Source of the DNA: Chinchilla lanigera
Lineage: Eukaryota; Chordata; Mammalia; Rodentia; Chinchillidae
Reading direction: 5' to 3'
Assembly (NCBI RefSeq): GCF_000276665.1
Contig: NW_004955484.1
Location: forward strand, 2,903,381 to 2,967,380
Length of the DNA stretch: 64,000 nucleotides
This document shows, piece after piece, positions 23,352-34,797 of this stretch. The position numbers and the translations under genes are program-made. The first letter of the stretch is position 1. The number at the start of each line of letters is the position of its first letter. Below the pieces are notes generated by a model. The model was not told where the DNA came from. It saw only the letters and a list, made by a program, of their open reading frames with translations, and did no database searches.

Positions 23352-23460
23352 ATTTCTTTTTTTTTTTTTTTTTTGGTTTTTCTCCGGTACCGGGAACCGA
23401 ACTCACGACCTTCCGCTTGCCAGGCAAGCGCTTTTGCCGCTGAGCTAAATCCCCAGCCCC
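23352..23460 (-). mobile_element. Young ID-like SINE
   Basis: Tail ggtttttctccggtaccggg; body to gctaaatccccagcccc. Perfect 16-bp target duplications agcacacacttttgtg lie at 23336 and 23461. Confidence 0.96.
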
Positions 23461-23767
23461 AGCACACACTTTTGTGTTTGTCATGTCTCCTCCTTCCTTT
23501 TCTTGCTTCTCCCAAAGGCCTCCTGTAGTTGGGCGCAGTCTGAGCCGTACTACCTATCCCACCTTTGGGGGCTGCCTCAACCAGAAGGCATCATGTAAGC
23601 TTAAATTGTCGTCTGTTATCATTGTTTGCGTCCCAGTTTTATTGTCTCCTAGCAGTGTACATCTGATCGAGTTGCTTGCTCAGTGTCTTCATCTATAAAA
23701 TTTGTATTTGTTTTGCAGTCTCCTGTTGTAAGAAGTAAATGTAGCATCTGGTTTAGTTAAGCGGCAT

Positions 23768-23855
23768 GAGCTGGGGATATAGCTCAGTGGCACAAGCACC
23801 TTCCTGGCAAGCGCAAGGTCCTGAGTTCAATTTCTGGTATCAAAAAAAAAAAAAG
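23768..23855 (+). mobile_element. ID-like SINE
   Basis: gagctggggatatagctcag ... gagttcaatttctggtatc plus poly-A. Confidence 0.92.
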
Positions 23856-24866
23856 TGGCAGCTTGTATATCCCACCACACCCTTCACATTCTTAATTGGA
23901 GTCAGGCAAGTGTCTCCAAGTACTCTGTGCTCCACTGTATCATGTACTAATGTATCGTTTATACAGCATCAACTAAATGCCTTCTCTGTGTTAGTCATTG
24001 ATGCATTGGGGTGGAAAAGCATGTTCTCTTTTTCCTCTGTTCATAATAATTTCTGTATTGGTACTAACATGTGCAGCCTCAGCAGTCTTTTCTATAAAAT
24101 TTGATCATTAAATTAACAGAAAGATTTGTGAAACTTTAAATAAAAGTTTTCCCCAACTTTGTAAGAGGACAGTTGTTTTCTTTCCACGGGGGGGTGGGGG
24201 TAGCACTTTAGGTAAGAGGGCCTTCTTTTGGAAGCCCAGACCTCTAGCTCCAGAGTGATAAAGAACAGCTGATAACGCAGCTTGGCTCAGCTTCTAATTT
24301 GATGCTTCTGCGGGCTGAGAGCCAACACTTTGCCTCTGATTTGTGGGTAGGGGTCTAAGTGCAGTCCTAAACTGATTAGAAGGATTTCATTTCTTAATCT
24401 TCTGTCTTGATTGAGTTCTTACAGTCGTTTGAAAAAAATCATGCATACTCAAGTAGATATATATTTATTCATAAAATGGAAATTATTTCAATATTTCACA
24501 TATTTTAAAATACATTAAAATATAAGTTAAAGACCAAGCTTTAAAGAAAAGCAGCAGCAGCAGCTGTGTTTCCGAGCCCTGGGGGATCAAGCAGCTTCCT
24601 TTTTGGAGGACCCACTGCAGCCCTTCGTGGAGCTCAGTCTTCTGGCTAGTTCAGGCCTACCTCATGCTGCTGTGCTTGCCTCATTGTTGATTTCACTATT
24701 TAGCTAGGCAGCTGGGTTGTAAAATACCTGAGGTTGGAGACTAGATAAGGTCTTTCATTTCTTTTGTATCCTGCAACATTATCCAGCACAATTGTGGATA
24801 CATAACTATAGAATGTATACTTGTTGATTTAGTCTTGGGATCATTTCAGAGTATCATTTCTCTGAT

Positions 24867-25023
24867 TTTTTTTTCTTTTTCTTTTTGAGGTAAGGTTTCA
24901 TTTTGCAGTTCAGGCTGACCTTGAACTCACTTTGTAGCCTAGGTTGGCCTCGAACTTGGAGTGATCCTCCTGCCTCAGCCTCCCCAGGGCTGGGATTTCA
25001 GATGTGTGCCACCACACCCAGCT
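24867..25023 (-). mobile_element. B1 SINE, full length
   Basis: tttttgaggtaaggtttcat ... gtgtgccaccacacccagct. Confidence 0.9.
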
Positions 25024-26475
25024 CTGTTTCACTGATTACTAGTAAAAGAAAAAATATTCCTAGCCTTACTCTACCTTAGTAATTCTGGGTTTTATACTGC
25101 ATACTGCTCTTCCAGGATTAAAGATAATCAAGCCTGTACATATTTACAATTTGGAGGGAATACATTATATTTGATGAAGTGATTTGATTTGGACGTCAGG
25201 GGAATGAAGCCTTCTGAGAACCAAACCTGAGTTGGCACGCACATGTTTTTGTCCTTTCATTCCTTATCAAACAGCAAAGTGCTAAACCATAGCATTTCCT
25301 TTGTAATCAGATTTTATTGGTACATTTTAGATATACACAATGATCACAGCCGTCACAGAGCATTTTCTTTTTATGCGTTCTCTAATTAATTTGTGTTGGC
25401 ATTGATGTTCTCACTGTTGCCAAAGTTGTGTAAAATACTACTTCGTATTTTGTATTTTGCAGGGCTCTGTTCTGTTTTTCTTAAGCCTTACTATGTTCTT
25501 TGACTCTAAAGACAATAGCTAAGTGGTTTCATAAATCTCAGAAGCCTAACATCACAATCTTGTTCTTACGACATTTCTTTATTCTCATTTTTCGAGGAAC
25601 TAAATATAGGAAGAAAGTACAAAAACTGTTTATAGTCAGTTGCAAATCAAGACACCAAATGACGTGAAAAACTAACTCAAAAATTGGAGTTTGTGTCTCT
25701 ATGGATTATGTTACTCCTTTATAAAAAGTGTAGTATGCTGTAACTACTAATATAATTCACTAATTTTAGATCAAAGCTGTTACCAGTTATAATTTAAGAT
25801 TTGGGGATTTTAAATTGTTTTATTTGCCTGATATATTAATTTATTTTTCTTCATTTAATAAACATTCGAATTTGAATGGCCCAAATTGACGTTTATTTTT
25901 CTCGCCCATAACTATGCAGGTTATTTGGGATTGCTTTGCTCCAGGCCACGGGTTGGCTTCAGATGTGCCCTGGTCTTTCGTAGGGGGAAAGGCAAAAATA
26001 CAGGCCAAAGCTGCCAAGCGCTTAAAGCCTCTGCTCATGGCTGTGTCTACTAGAGTTACCCTGGCCAGAGCCAGTCATTGATCTAGCTCCATCTTGGGGG
26101 GTCCAGGCTGTGTATCAGTTCACAGCAGGACGCAGAGCAAACTGTAAAGGGTGGTGCAAAGGAGTGAGAGTGAAAAGCTGGGGGAAGTAACCCAGCCTGC
26201 CCCTGTACAGGAGCAAGCCATTAACACAGTCATTGATTTGCTAGTATACGTCCTGTGGGCTACCGAGATGAGAGTTTTCATCTTGACTACATTATTTAGA
26301 AAATTCTCCAGTGCTCTAGATTTCTTTCAAAAATGCCCCTTTTGCCAAAGTTACTGTTCAATAGAAATATGTACAAGCAGAGGATTGTGATATTGCCTTC
26401 TATGTGTTGTATGAGAAAGAACTAGAATGGCTGATGGATAGGAAAATTTAAGAAGTAGATTAGAAGGGAATAGAG

Positions 26476-26636
26476 CTGGCGTGGTGGTGCACACCTGTAA
26501 TCCCAGCACTTGGGAAGCTGAAACAGCAGGATTGTGGCAAGTTCGAGGCCATCCTGGGTTACAAAGTGAGCTCAAGGCCAGCCTGAACTGCACAGGGAGA
26601 CCCTGTCTCAAAAAGACCAAAGAAAAGAAAAGAAAG
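26476..26636 (+). mobile_element. B1 SINE, full length
   Basis: agctggcgtggtggtgcac ... gtctcaaaaagaccaaagaa. It lies 350 nt before exon 2. Confidence 0.92.
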
Positions 26637-26985
26637 ATCTTGTCTCAGAACAAACGCATGCCATAAAATTGGAAAATATCAGGTCAAAGGAAAGTGTCTC
26701 TGTGTTGTTACTGTTTTTGTACATTTTGCTGTGTTCTTCCCATTTTCCAGTTTGTACCATCAGGTAGGAAAGGATCATGGCTCATATGTACTTTCTGGAA
26801 CATTCTTCCCAGCATCTAAAAGATACGAAGTGCCATTTTATTCCCCATATGAAGAAATAGATTCAATTGCATATTAAGATTTCTTCTTTTGAGTTTATTT
26901 TGGTGCTACTTGAAACTTTGATTTTTTTGTATTTATTTATTATTGTTCTTTAAAACATCGTGTCTTTTTTTTTCTTTCCTTCTAG

Positions 26986-27018
26986 CCTGAAAATGAAATT
27001 TCTTCAGACTGCAATCAT
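26986..27018 (+). CDS. GLG1: GLG1 exon 2 (33-nt microexon)
   Basis: It encodes 11 residues, PENEISSDCNH (human 147-157), between acceptor ccttctag and donor gtaagt. It contributes Cys155, the first cysteine of a GLG1 repeat that continues in exon 3. Both boundaries are phase 0, so skipping would delete exactly 11 residues without changing frame. It is the smallest exon in the window and has no partner exon within 5 kb on either side. Identification rests on the match to GLG1 and on the in-frame join to LLWNYKL in exon 3. Confidence 0.95.
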
Positions 27019-27304
27019 GTAAGTATGGACTTTCTGTAACTCACCATATGTGCCTTATATATATGATAACATACTAGGATGCTTTTTCTGTCGTTTTAGG
27101 AAGCTTTATGTTTTCTTAGATTCTCTTAATCTTAGAAGGATGATAAACTTTCAGAACCCTGGTAAAATCCATAACTTCCCCTTCATTGCAGAAGCCAACA
27201 GTTTGTGCCAAATAACACTTATGTGCTTAGGTTTAAACTTTCCTTTATTGTGGGGGGAGGTGTTTGCTTGTTTGTGTTTGTTTTAAAATTTTATTATTAT
27301 TATT

Positions 27305-27452
27305 TTTGTTTTTTGAGACAAGGTCTTGCTATGTAGTTCAGACTAACATTGAACTAATAACCCAGGCTGGCCTTGAAATTGTGACATCTTCCTGCCTCAG
27401 CCTCCCAAGTGTGGAGATTACAGACGTGTGCCAGCATGCCTGTAAAACTTTC
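27305..27452 (-). mobile_element. B1 SINE
   Basis: ttttttgagacaaggtcttg ... gtgtgccagcatgcctgt. It lies about 290 nt after exon 2. Confidence 0.88.
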
Positions 27453-27776
27453 TTCTATTATAACTCCTATATGAAAATAATTAGTTCTGTGCTTATCAAG
27501 TAGACAACTTTAAAAATACTATATTTATAGTTTTTTCATTAGTCATTTATGAGTGGTAGTACATTGAAAGGAGACTAGGTTGAAGTCTATGTAAAGCACA
27601 GTGGGGACGCAAAGTGAATTTTGTCCCGGTGGGTTGATGTCAAGAAAGGCTAGTGAGTTAGGTCTTTAAAAAGCTGTATATCTGGCGGGTAGCACCCCAC
27701 CACATTGTAGCAGGTAGGCTACATAAGGGGACTTAAAAAACTGACACATTGGCTGCTTAGCTTTACTACTTATTCT

Positions 27777-27934
27777 TTTTTTTTTTTTGTCTTTTTGAGA
27801 CAGGGTCTCACTATGCAGTTCAGGCTGGCCTTGAGTGCACTTTGTAGCCCAGGCTGGTGTTGAACTCGCAAGGAGTCTCCTGCCTCAGCCTCCCGAGTGC
27901 TGGGATTACAGGCGTGCCCTCACCACGCCTGGCC
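27777..27934 (-). mobile_element. B1 SINE, full length
   Basis: gtctttttgagacagggtc ... caccacgcctggcc; flanked by similar tacttattct copies. Confidence 0.92.
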
Positions 27935-27979
27935 TTAGTACTTATTCTAAATTTAATTATATAAAATTTTATTTTATTG

Positions 27980-28108
27980 GGGCTGGGATGTACTTCAGTA
28001 GTAGCACCATACTTAAATTTATTTATTAAGTGCAACATTAAACCAGGCATGGTGGTGCATGCTTCTTATCCCAGCACTCGGGAGACTGAGGCAGGAGGAT
28101 TGCTCAAG
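27980..28108 (+). mobile_element. ID scrap and truncated B1
   Basis: ggggctgggatgtacttcag (27980-28012), then B1 28043-28108 ending at gcaggaggattgctc. Confidence 0.65.
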
Positions 28109-28262
28109 TAAGATAGTTGAACAGCAGTGTCTCAAAGCTGATGTTATCTGAATGGCATAAACATTGAAAAGGTGCTCAACTTCATCAGTGATCAGGTACC
28201 TGCCATTAGAATCTCTGAAATTTAAAAAGACAAAATAAATAAGTTTAAAAATGGAAAAAGCT

Positions 28263-28356
28263 GACTGTAGCCCAGGCTTCCATGAACTCGAGGCAAACCT
28301 CCTGCCTCGGCCTCCCCAGTGCTGGGATTATAGGTGTACATACACCGTGCCTGGCT
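28263..28356 (-). mobile_element. B1 SINE, 5' half
   Basis: gactgtagcccaggcttcc ... tacaccgtgcctggctg. Confidence 0.75.
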
Positions 28357-28545
28357 GTAAGCTTTTTGGCATTTTTAACTAAAGCTGAACATAGATGTAG
28401 TGTGTGACCACCCGTTTCACCCTAGATGTTTCCCCAGCACAGCTGCTTATAAATCCACGTGAAGGGAATGCACAAGAAGATTGGTGGCAGCTTATAACGG
28501 CCCTGTAAACCGTAAGCAAATCCTCCCAGTGAGAATTTGGTCCCC

Positions 28546-28878
28546 CTCTCCCAGTACCAGGACTGGATTGAACCCAGGACCTTTGAAGTAAACTACATCT
28601 CCAGCCCATCTTTATTTTTTTACATGTTGAGACAAGGTCTCACTAAGTTGCTAAATTGCCCAACCTGGTGTTAAATTTGCTATCCCCACTCGGGTGTGTT
28701 GGCGCATATCTGTAGTCCCCACACTCGGGATGCTGAGGCAGGAGGATCACTGAAAGTTAATGGCCAGCCTGGACTGCATAGTGAAACCCTATTTCAAAAA
28801 ACCAAACCAAACCAAAACAAAACATTGCCATCCTCCTGCCTCAACCTCCTAGCTGGGATTTTAGCTGTGCACAACCAT
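28546..28878 (-). mobile_element. B1-dID composite interrupted by B1
   Basis: Reverse ID (28546-28607), then reverse B1 in two pieces (28617-28686 and 28827-28878) around a forward B1 insertion. Confidence 0.75.
28687..28826 (+). mobile_element. B1 SINE nested in the B1-dID
   Basis: tcgggtgtgttggcgcatat ... ccctatttcaaaa, with a long accaaaccaaa-type tail. Confidence 0.8.
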
Positions 28879-29671
28879 GAATCCTGTTAACGTCTCAGCT
28901 CAGTTCTCCTCTTGATAAGAATTAAAATGTCAGCTGAATTTCTAGACAACACTGTTTGTGATCAAAGTGGCCCAGTTGGTAAATTTCATACAGACTGGGA
29001 AGAACTATAAAGGAATTACAAAGACCAGGAAGGTGTGACTCTGTACTTGGGTGGGCCTGCAGAAGTGGCCCTGGAAGCTATGGCAGAGGACTGCTGAAGT
29101 GTTACGCTGCCCCGAGGCTCCTGGAGTGGGGGAGGGGGACTGCTGCTCCTGGGGTGGCGATTCTTGTCTTTCCCTTCCAGTCTGGACCCTCCACAGAGTT
29201 CAGCTCCACCTGAGGATCTACAGTTTTCTTTTTGTCTAGCGCTCATTTCCAGAACCAAACTTGATTTCCCACCCATAACCCTTCACCTCCTACATTCTTC
29301 CCCATCTCAGTCAGTAGCTCCTTTATTTTTCCTGTTGCTCAGATCCGAAACCTGGATTCCTCTCTTGCTCTCTTTGTCCCTGTTCTTTTTGATGTAGATC
29401 CGGAGTCAGAGCACTGTGCCTGAGCCCGGCCACTCCACTGTCTTCAGGAAGAGCCTCCTCAGCGGCCTCCTGTCCCCTGTGCGGTGCATGCGATGGCCTG
29501 GGGCGCCCCAGTGACGCATCAGTCAGATGTGTAACTGCTCTGCCCAAAGCCCTCAAGCCTTTTCCCCTCTCTTAGCCTCTCCAGTTCTTGTCGCTGGCAG
29601 CTCTCTCAGTTCTCCCGCCACTGCTGTCCCTTGCTACACTTAAGCCTCAGTCCTCCTTGCTGCTCCTCAGT

Positions 29672-29788
29672 GTTTTGTTTTGAGACAGGGTCTCACTGTG
29701 TGGCCTAGGCTGGCCTCAAACCACAGAGATCCTCTTGCCTCAGCCTCTGGAGTGCTGGGATTACAGGCGTGCGCCACCACTCCTGGCT
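29672..29788 (-). mobile_element. B1 SINE
   Basis: gttttgagacagggtctcac ... gcgccaccactcctggct; flanked by tgctcctcag. Confidence 0.9.
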
Positions 29789-29904
29789 TGCTCCTCAGAG
29801 AGTTGAAGAATGTGCTGTTTTCCTGGGAGAACATTTCACCTTGTGTGGATTCGTATTTCTCCCTTGTGTAGAGTAGCACCCCGCCCCACCCCCTTTCACC
29901 CTAT

Positions 29905-30050
29905 AGAGTATCTCCTGACTTTTATTTGATTATTTGTAATTATCTTTCTTTCCTACGTAGAAAATAACTCCGTGGAGGCAAGGATTTTTCCCTTCCTGCT
30001 CACTACTGCCTTGAACAGTGCCTGGCATGTGCTAGGTGCTCAAAAAGAGC
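29905..30050 (+). mobile_element. L2 3' end fossil
   Basis: ctccgtggaggcaaggattt ... acagtgcctggcatgtgc ... aggtgctcaaaaa, as in the conserved L2 3' end. A run of 13 G follows. Confidence 0.65.
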
Positions 30051-30199
30051 GGGGGGGGGGGGGAAGTGAGGAAATTTCCAAGAACTAAAGGATATGCACT
30101 TCCAAACTGAAAGATCTCCATATGCCCAGTATCATAGATGGGAAGATAACTGACTGCAGGGCACATACCAAGTAAAATTTCAAGGTTCTGTTTTGTTGT

Positions 30200-30400
30200 G
30201 TTGGTAGTACTGGAGCCTTTGCTCTGAGCTGTATCCCCAGCGCTGCTTTTTGTTTTGTTTTTTGAGACAGCGTTTTGCTGTGCTATTCAGGCTGGACTTG
30301 AATTTTCTAAGTAACCCAGGCTGGCCTCAAACTCACAGCGATCCTCCCGCCTCAGCCTCCCAAATGCTGGGATTACAGGCGTGCATCACCATGCCCAGCA
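30200..30400 (-). mobile_element. ID fragment followed by B1
   Basis: ID remnant (gctgtatccccagcgc) then B1 30249-30400 ending catcaccatgcccagc. Confidence 0.85.
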
Positions 30401-30539
30401 ATAGACCACACTTTCCAAGAATTGACTGTGGAGAAATTTTCCTTCATTTTTCACACCCTGGTCTTGTAATTACTTTATTCCTCATATGTCGAATATACCC
30501 CATTTATCTCCCATCCAAGTCAATTCTTGCCTCTTAACT

Positions 30540-31530
30540 AAGCTGGCATCCCCCAGTCTTGCCCTTCTCCACAGTGTAATCAGAGTTGCTCTTTTGAGTG
30601 CTCTGGTGAAAATTGTGTACTAGCTCCCATTTCTTTGATATAAACTCCAGCACTCAGTGTGATTGGGTTCCTGCTTTCTTCCCCGGCCTCATCATTCAAA
30701 CTCTCCATGCCGGCCATTTTGAAGTAGGGAGGACTCTCATGCAATATCCTCACCCCTTCTTCCCTCCTACTTTCGCCTCCCTGGAGCCCCAGTTTCCCAG
30801 TTCATCTGGCAGAATTTCTTCTAGTTCCTGAGCAAGGGGCTGTTGTTCTCCCTGACCTCCTCCCTTTGTCCTGTGGCTGAGCTCATTGACAATGGTTGGG
30901 AGGTTAGAGCTGATTTCTCTGATTTTGGATGGAGCAAGAAACCCTGTATATCCTTCTGCTTCTTCACCGAGCCTTCCTCGGCACTCCTAGATGCAACTGC
31001 TTGCTTCTGTGTCATGCCCATTGACACTTCGCTGTGCCTCCCTCCCACTTCCAGAAAGCGGGCCCAGTTGTGTCACCCGCTTACTTTCCCTTCAGTGACA
31101 CCCCCTTCACTGTGGGGTTGAAGTTCAAACGTGGCTTACAGCTTTGGGGTCTGGGCCTGGCCTGCCTCTCCTGACTCACCCTCCCTTGGAATTTGAGTTC
31201 TCCTAACACCCACTGTCATGCGAGCTGCTTCATTAACTTAAAACACGTTCCCTACCCTTCCATCCTGCTTTATCCTGCGACTTCTCCTGACCTTCTAGGA
31301 TCATCCCTGTAGATAGCATTTTCCCTGGAAAGCCTTCCCTGATCAAACTCTCCTTCCACTTCCCCTTGGGTGCTCCTCCCATGCTGCTGTGGTACCCCGA
31401 TGCCATTCACTGCTCCCGTGGATGGTGGCGGTCATTCCTGGGCAGTCTGTCTTTCTCACCTTCTGCTTTGTGCTGTAGTTCCTACACAGTGCCTGCAGCG
31501 TAGCGTGCACTCTGTAAATGCTTCTGTCTC
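30540..31530 (+). mobile_element. L2 fossil, long
   Basis: Scattered L2 landmarks in order: ggttgaagttcaaacgtgg, gggcctggcctgcctctcc, gaaagccttccctgatcaa and a terminal acagtgcctgcagcgtag with tgtaaatgcttct. Boundaries are approximate. Confidence 0.6.
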
Positions 31531-31671
31531 TAGTTCCCAGACTCCTGGAAATTGGATCGCATGTGGTGCAGTGCAGGTGCTAAGCAGATGCATTAATACA
31601 GTGAAAGACTGGTTATATTCCCTCATCCTTCAGCACAGCAGACAGAAAGGAATGGATCCCTCCAGAACAGC

Positions 31672-31708
31672 CTTAGGTTCCATCCCCAGCAGCACTGAAA
31701 GAAAAAAG
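31672..31708 (+). mobile_element. ID-like scrap
   Basis: ttaggttccatccccagcag followed by an A-rich tail. Confidence 0.4.
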
Positions 31709-31818
31709 AGCAGTCCTTTAAAGTAGTTTATAGTCAAGTATTTCAAAGGATTGAGATAAATCACTGGAAAGAAGATGCTGAACAACTCCTTCATAACTGA
31801 TCTGTAAAAGCACTGATG

Positions 31819-31972
31819 GACTGGGCTTGGTGGTGGACACCTGTAATCCCAGCACTCAGGAGGCTGAGGGAGAGAACTGCAAGTTCAAGGCCAGCCTGGG
31901 CTACATAGTGAGTTGAAGGCCAGCCTGAACTGTACAGCGAGACCCTGTCTAAAAAACAAAAGAAGAAAGAAA
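31819..31972 (+). mobile_element. B1 SINE, full length
   Basis: actgggcttggtggtggaca ... gagaccctgtctaaaaaac. Confidence 0.9.
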
Positions 31973-32165
31973 GCACTGTTGGTGATGAAATCTCAGAATC
32001 TGCCACATCTGAACTGCTGGATTAGACTTTCTGGTTTAAGCATAAGTTAGCTTCTGCAACCTATTTATTTTTTTTCTCTGAAAACTTTTATCAGCAACTT
32101 TAATATTTCAGTTTTTCTTGACACTAAATGATTTTAATTCATAATTTTAAAAAAATTACCCGTTA

Positions 32166-32326
32166 GCTGGGCGTGGTGGCGCATGCCTGTAATCCCAGCG
32201 CTTGGGAGGCTGAGGCAGAAAGCTTGTTGGGAGTTGGAGACCAGCCTGGGCTTCAGAGTGAGCTCAAGGCCAGCCTGAACTGCACAGTGAGAATCTGTCT
32301 CAAAAAGACCAAAAAAAAAAAAAAAG
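32166..32326 (+). mobile_element. B1 SINE, full length
   Basis: agctgggcgtggtggcgcat ... gtctcaaaaagaccaaaaa. It ends about 206 nt before exon 3. Confidence 0.93.
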
Positions 32327-32532
32327 TTTGAATGGTACTGCTTTTATTTTATCTGAATGTGTTTTCCCTTTTATCTGTGGATGTAATGCATTTTATGTTA
32401 CTTTTTGTTACCTGGCATGTAAGAACATTTTATCTGACCATGTAATTTTTTTTTTTACATGTATAGTGACCACTGATGATAAATGTCATACTATTCTAAC
32501 GGGAAACTTTTTTCCTTTCTCTTTGAATGCAG

Positions 32533-32619
32533 TTGTTGTGGAATTACAAACTAAACCTGACTACCGACCCCAAATTTGAATCTGTTGCTAGAGAGGTTTG
32601 CAAGTCAACCATATCAGAG
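32533..32619 (+). CDS. GLG1: GLG1 exon 3
   Basis: It encodes 29 residues (human 158-186), starting LLWNYKLNLTTD and ending CKSTISE. It carries the N-L-T glycosylation sequon at N165 and Cys180. The acceptor is tgaatgcag, the donor gtaggt, and both ends are phase 0. Compared with the human sequence as I remember it, the only change is Thr185 to Ser. It joins exon 2 and exon 4 within one Cys-rich GLG1 repeat of the luminal domain. Confidence 0.97.
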
Positions 32620-33179
32620 GTAGGTGGTAAAAGAGTGTTGTGAATACTTACGACTTAGAAGAGAAAATTAACATCTCTTGACTCGACCAGTCATTAGGAG
32701 ACGAATGACTCAGATATTTTACTTTTCTTGGAATTTCCATCTGTCTTGGTTGCGAGGTAGGAAGAGGGTGTAATTAGACTTCTTTTGTTAACAGCGCCCA
32801 CACTGACAGTGGGATGCTGTTGACCGGGACAGTTCAAAATCAGGTTCTGTTGCTCCCTGCACATCCTGTGCACCTGCCATGCCTGAGGCAAATCCAGAAC
32901 TGTTTCCCCAGGAGGCTTACAGGCATTCCTTCGTGTTCTGGCTTGGGTCAATTGAGCCACATAGGTATATGCTTCAAATAATAGGAGTTAGTGCTAGAAA
33001 GGTTCTGGGTAGTCACATTCATACAGTTATAAATGGATACTGAGAATAAAGACAAAAACAGTTAATAAAAATGGATAGCACTATACAGATACTAATGGGA
33101 GAATTTTTTGGGTTATTTATCTGGCTTAATGTAAAGAATAAATGATATTAATGAAAATTATGGGTTGTTTTTGGGTGGG

Positions 33180-33320
33180 GGGAGATAGGGTCTCACTGTG
33201 TAGTTCAGGCTGACCTTGAACTTTCTATGTAGCCCAGGCTGGCCTTGAACTTGCAGCAGTCCTTCTTCCTCAGCCTCCCTAGTGCTAGGATTATAGTCAT
33301 GGACCACCTCACTGGACTGA
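33180..33320 (-). mobile_element. B1 SINE
   Basis: ggagatagggtctcactgtg ... ggaccacctcactggactg. Confidence 0.88.
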
Positions 33321-33933
33321 AAATTGTGGTATTTGAAGTTGCTTTTTTGGGGGAGAGGGTCTGATCAGTAATGGAAACCCCAGATAGCCTTAAGTTTTTG
33401 CACACTTAAATATGAAAATTATGGAAAAAAATGCTATTTTTCTACTCGTTATAGTCACTGTTACTTGCAATATATTAATCTGTCCTTCAGTTGAGACTAT
33501 TGATGACATAAGTCAGAGCCGCTTCTTCCAGGGCCTGAAGGAAGACCCTGTCCCATCCAGGAGACCCCTTAGCTTGTGTTGCCTGTCTGTGTCATTTCTG
33601 GGTCTGGTGGAACCTAGCAGTACTAGGCCCTCCAGTACTCAATCAGACGTGCTTTAGTCTTTAAACACTACACCCCTCCATATTTGAGGCTTTGGAACCC
33701 AGAAGAGTATGTTTTTGTTTGTTTCCAATTGATCTTTGGCTTCTGGCTTTAATATTCTACATCTTAAACTCCTTTAGCTGGCTATATGATTAAACCTCCA
33801 ACTAGAAAATCTCAAGAGGAAAAGTGATTACTTAATAATAGAAAGAAATACCAACAAAGAAACAATTCCAGGCTTGAACTGTAAATGTGTGCATATTCTC
33901 ACTTCATTATGGAACTATTCGTTATAAGTAGGG

Positions 33934-34021
33934 GGATGGGGATGTAGCCCAGTGGTACAGCACCTGCCTAGTCAGCGCAAGGCCCTGGGTTTAACCCTCA
34001 GTACTGAAAAAGAAAAAAAAG
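33934..34021 (+). mobile_element. ID-like SINE
   Basis: gggatggggatgtagcccag ... gggtttaaccctcagtac. Confidence 0.85.
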
Positions 34022-34207
34022 GTAAATAGGTTGCTTTTTGCGGGGAGGGGCACATTAGACTATATATACATATTTGTTTTGCCCCATTTCATATCAGCAT
34101 TATGTAGCATGGGTTTGACCGCCATGTGAAAATTTAATTCAGAGTATATACATATCCCTCATGATAATTTCACTCCTCGCATTAGGCTGTCTTCCTCATG
34201 TGACTAG

Positions 34208-34236
34208 TGACCTTTTGTGGTGACCTTGTGTGACCT
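34208..34236 (+). promoter_or_regulatory. Three TGACCT half-sites, two with DR4 spacing
   Basis: TGACCT occurs at 34208, 34221 and 34231. The last two are separated by 4 nt (DR4); the first is 7 nt away. They lie in a roughly 21-bp tandem duplication. TGACCT is the complement of the nuclear-receptor half-site AGGTCA. Function is not shown by sequence. Confidence 0.3.
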
Positions 34237-34641
34237 TTTGTGGTGTTACAGTTTTGTAAAAATCCAAGTAAGAAGGACACTTCTCTCTCCCTATAAAGAG
34301 ATTATACAGGAGTCAGGGAAATTAAGTACTGTATCAGGAAGAACATAGTTGTCAGAATATCTTTTATTCTATGTTACCTTTCTGTTATTGTTGTTAAGTT
34401 TGGGAATGCTATTTTCATGGAGAAAAGGAACGTCACAGGGTACTTGCAAAACAAACTTATTTACGCTCCGCAATTGAGCTAAATACTCAAGCATTTTTTA
34501 CTACACCCCATGAATGAGCTCCCCAGCCTCTGCACTTGCCTGTCGGTCTGTCTCTCTCTCCTGACGCGTGAACTTACAGCCTAGTACATGCTAGGTGCAA
34601 ACTGTATCACACTTTGATGTTTTAATACTGATTTTGTCTTT

Positions 34642-34797
34642 GTGGTCCTGGGCCCTGAACCCAGCGCCTTCACGCTGAGCTAAGTGAGGGCACTGAGTCC
34701 TTTTCTATTATTTAAGACAGAGTCTGGCTAAGTTGCCCAGGAAAGACTTGAACTGGTGATCCTTCTGCCTGAGCCCCAGGTGCTGGGAGTGGAGATG
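34642..34797 (-). mobile_element. B1-dID composite, old
   Basis: ID part (cctgggccctgaacccagc) then B1 part (gacagagtctggctaagttg ... aggtgctgggagtg). Confidence 0.7.

Larger units (their letters stand above)
1..26985 (+). other. GLG1: GLG1 intron 1, 3' portion
   Basis: Non-coding and dominated by SINEs, which are listed separately. It ends in a pyrimidine-rich acceptor (tttctttccttctag). Stretches where I recognise neither a gene nor a repeat are about 1-711, 993-1338, 1717-2145, 3549-4620, 5117-5515, 5714-6158, 7421-7699, 7912-8639, 8864-9468, 9589-10272, 12013-12664, 12698-13687, 13813-14130, 14658-15091, 16047-16441, 18070-18449, 19411-19711, 20404-21438, 21593-22171, 23856-24866, 25024-26475 and 26637-26985. 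Open frames in these stretches are short and look like chance. Confidence 0.9.
27019..32532 (+). other. GLG1: GLG1 intron 2
   Basis: Starts gtaagt and ends ctttgaatgcag. It contains B1 and ID copies, one nested pair, and L2 remnants from about 29905 to 31530. Stretches about 27453-27776, 28881-29671 (its last part also L2-like in style) and 32327-32532 hold nothing recognisable. Confidence 0.9.
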
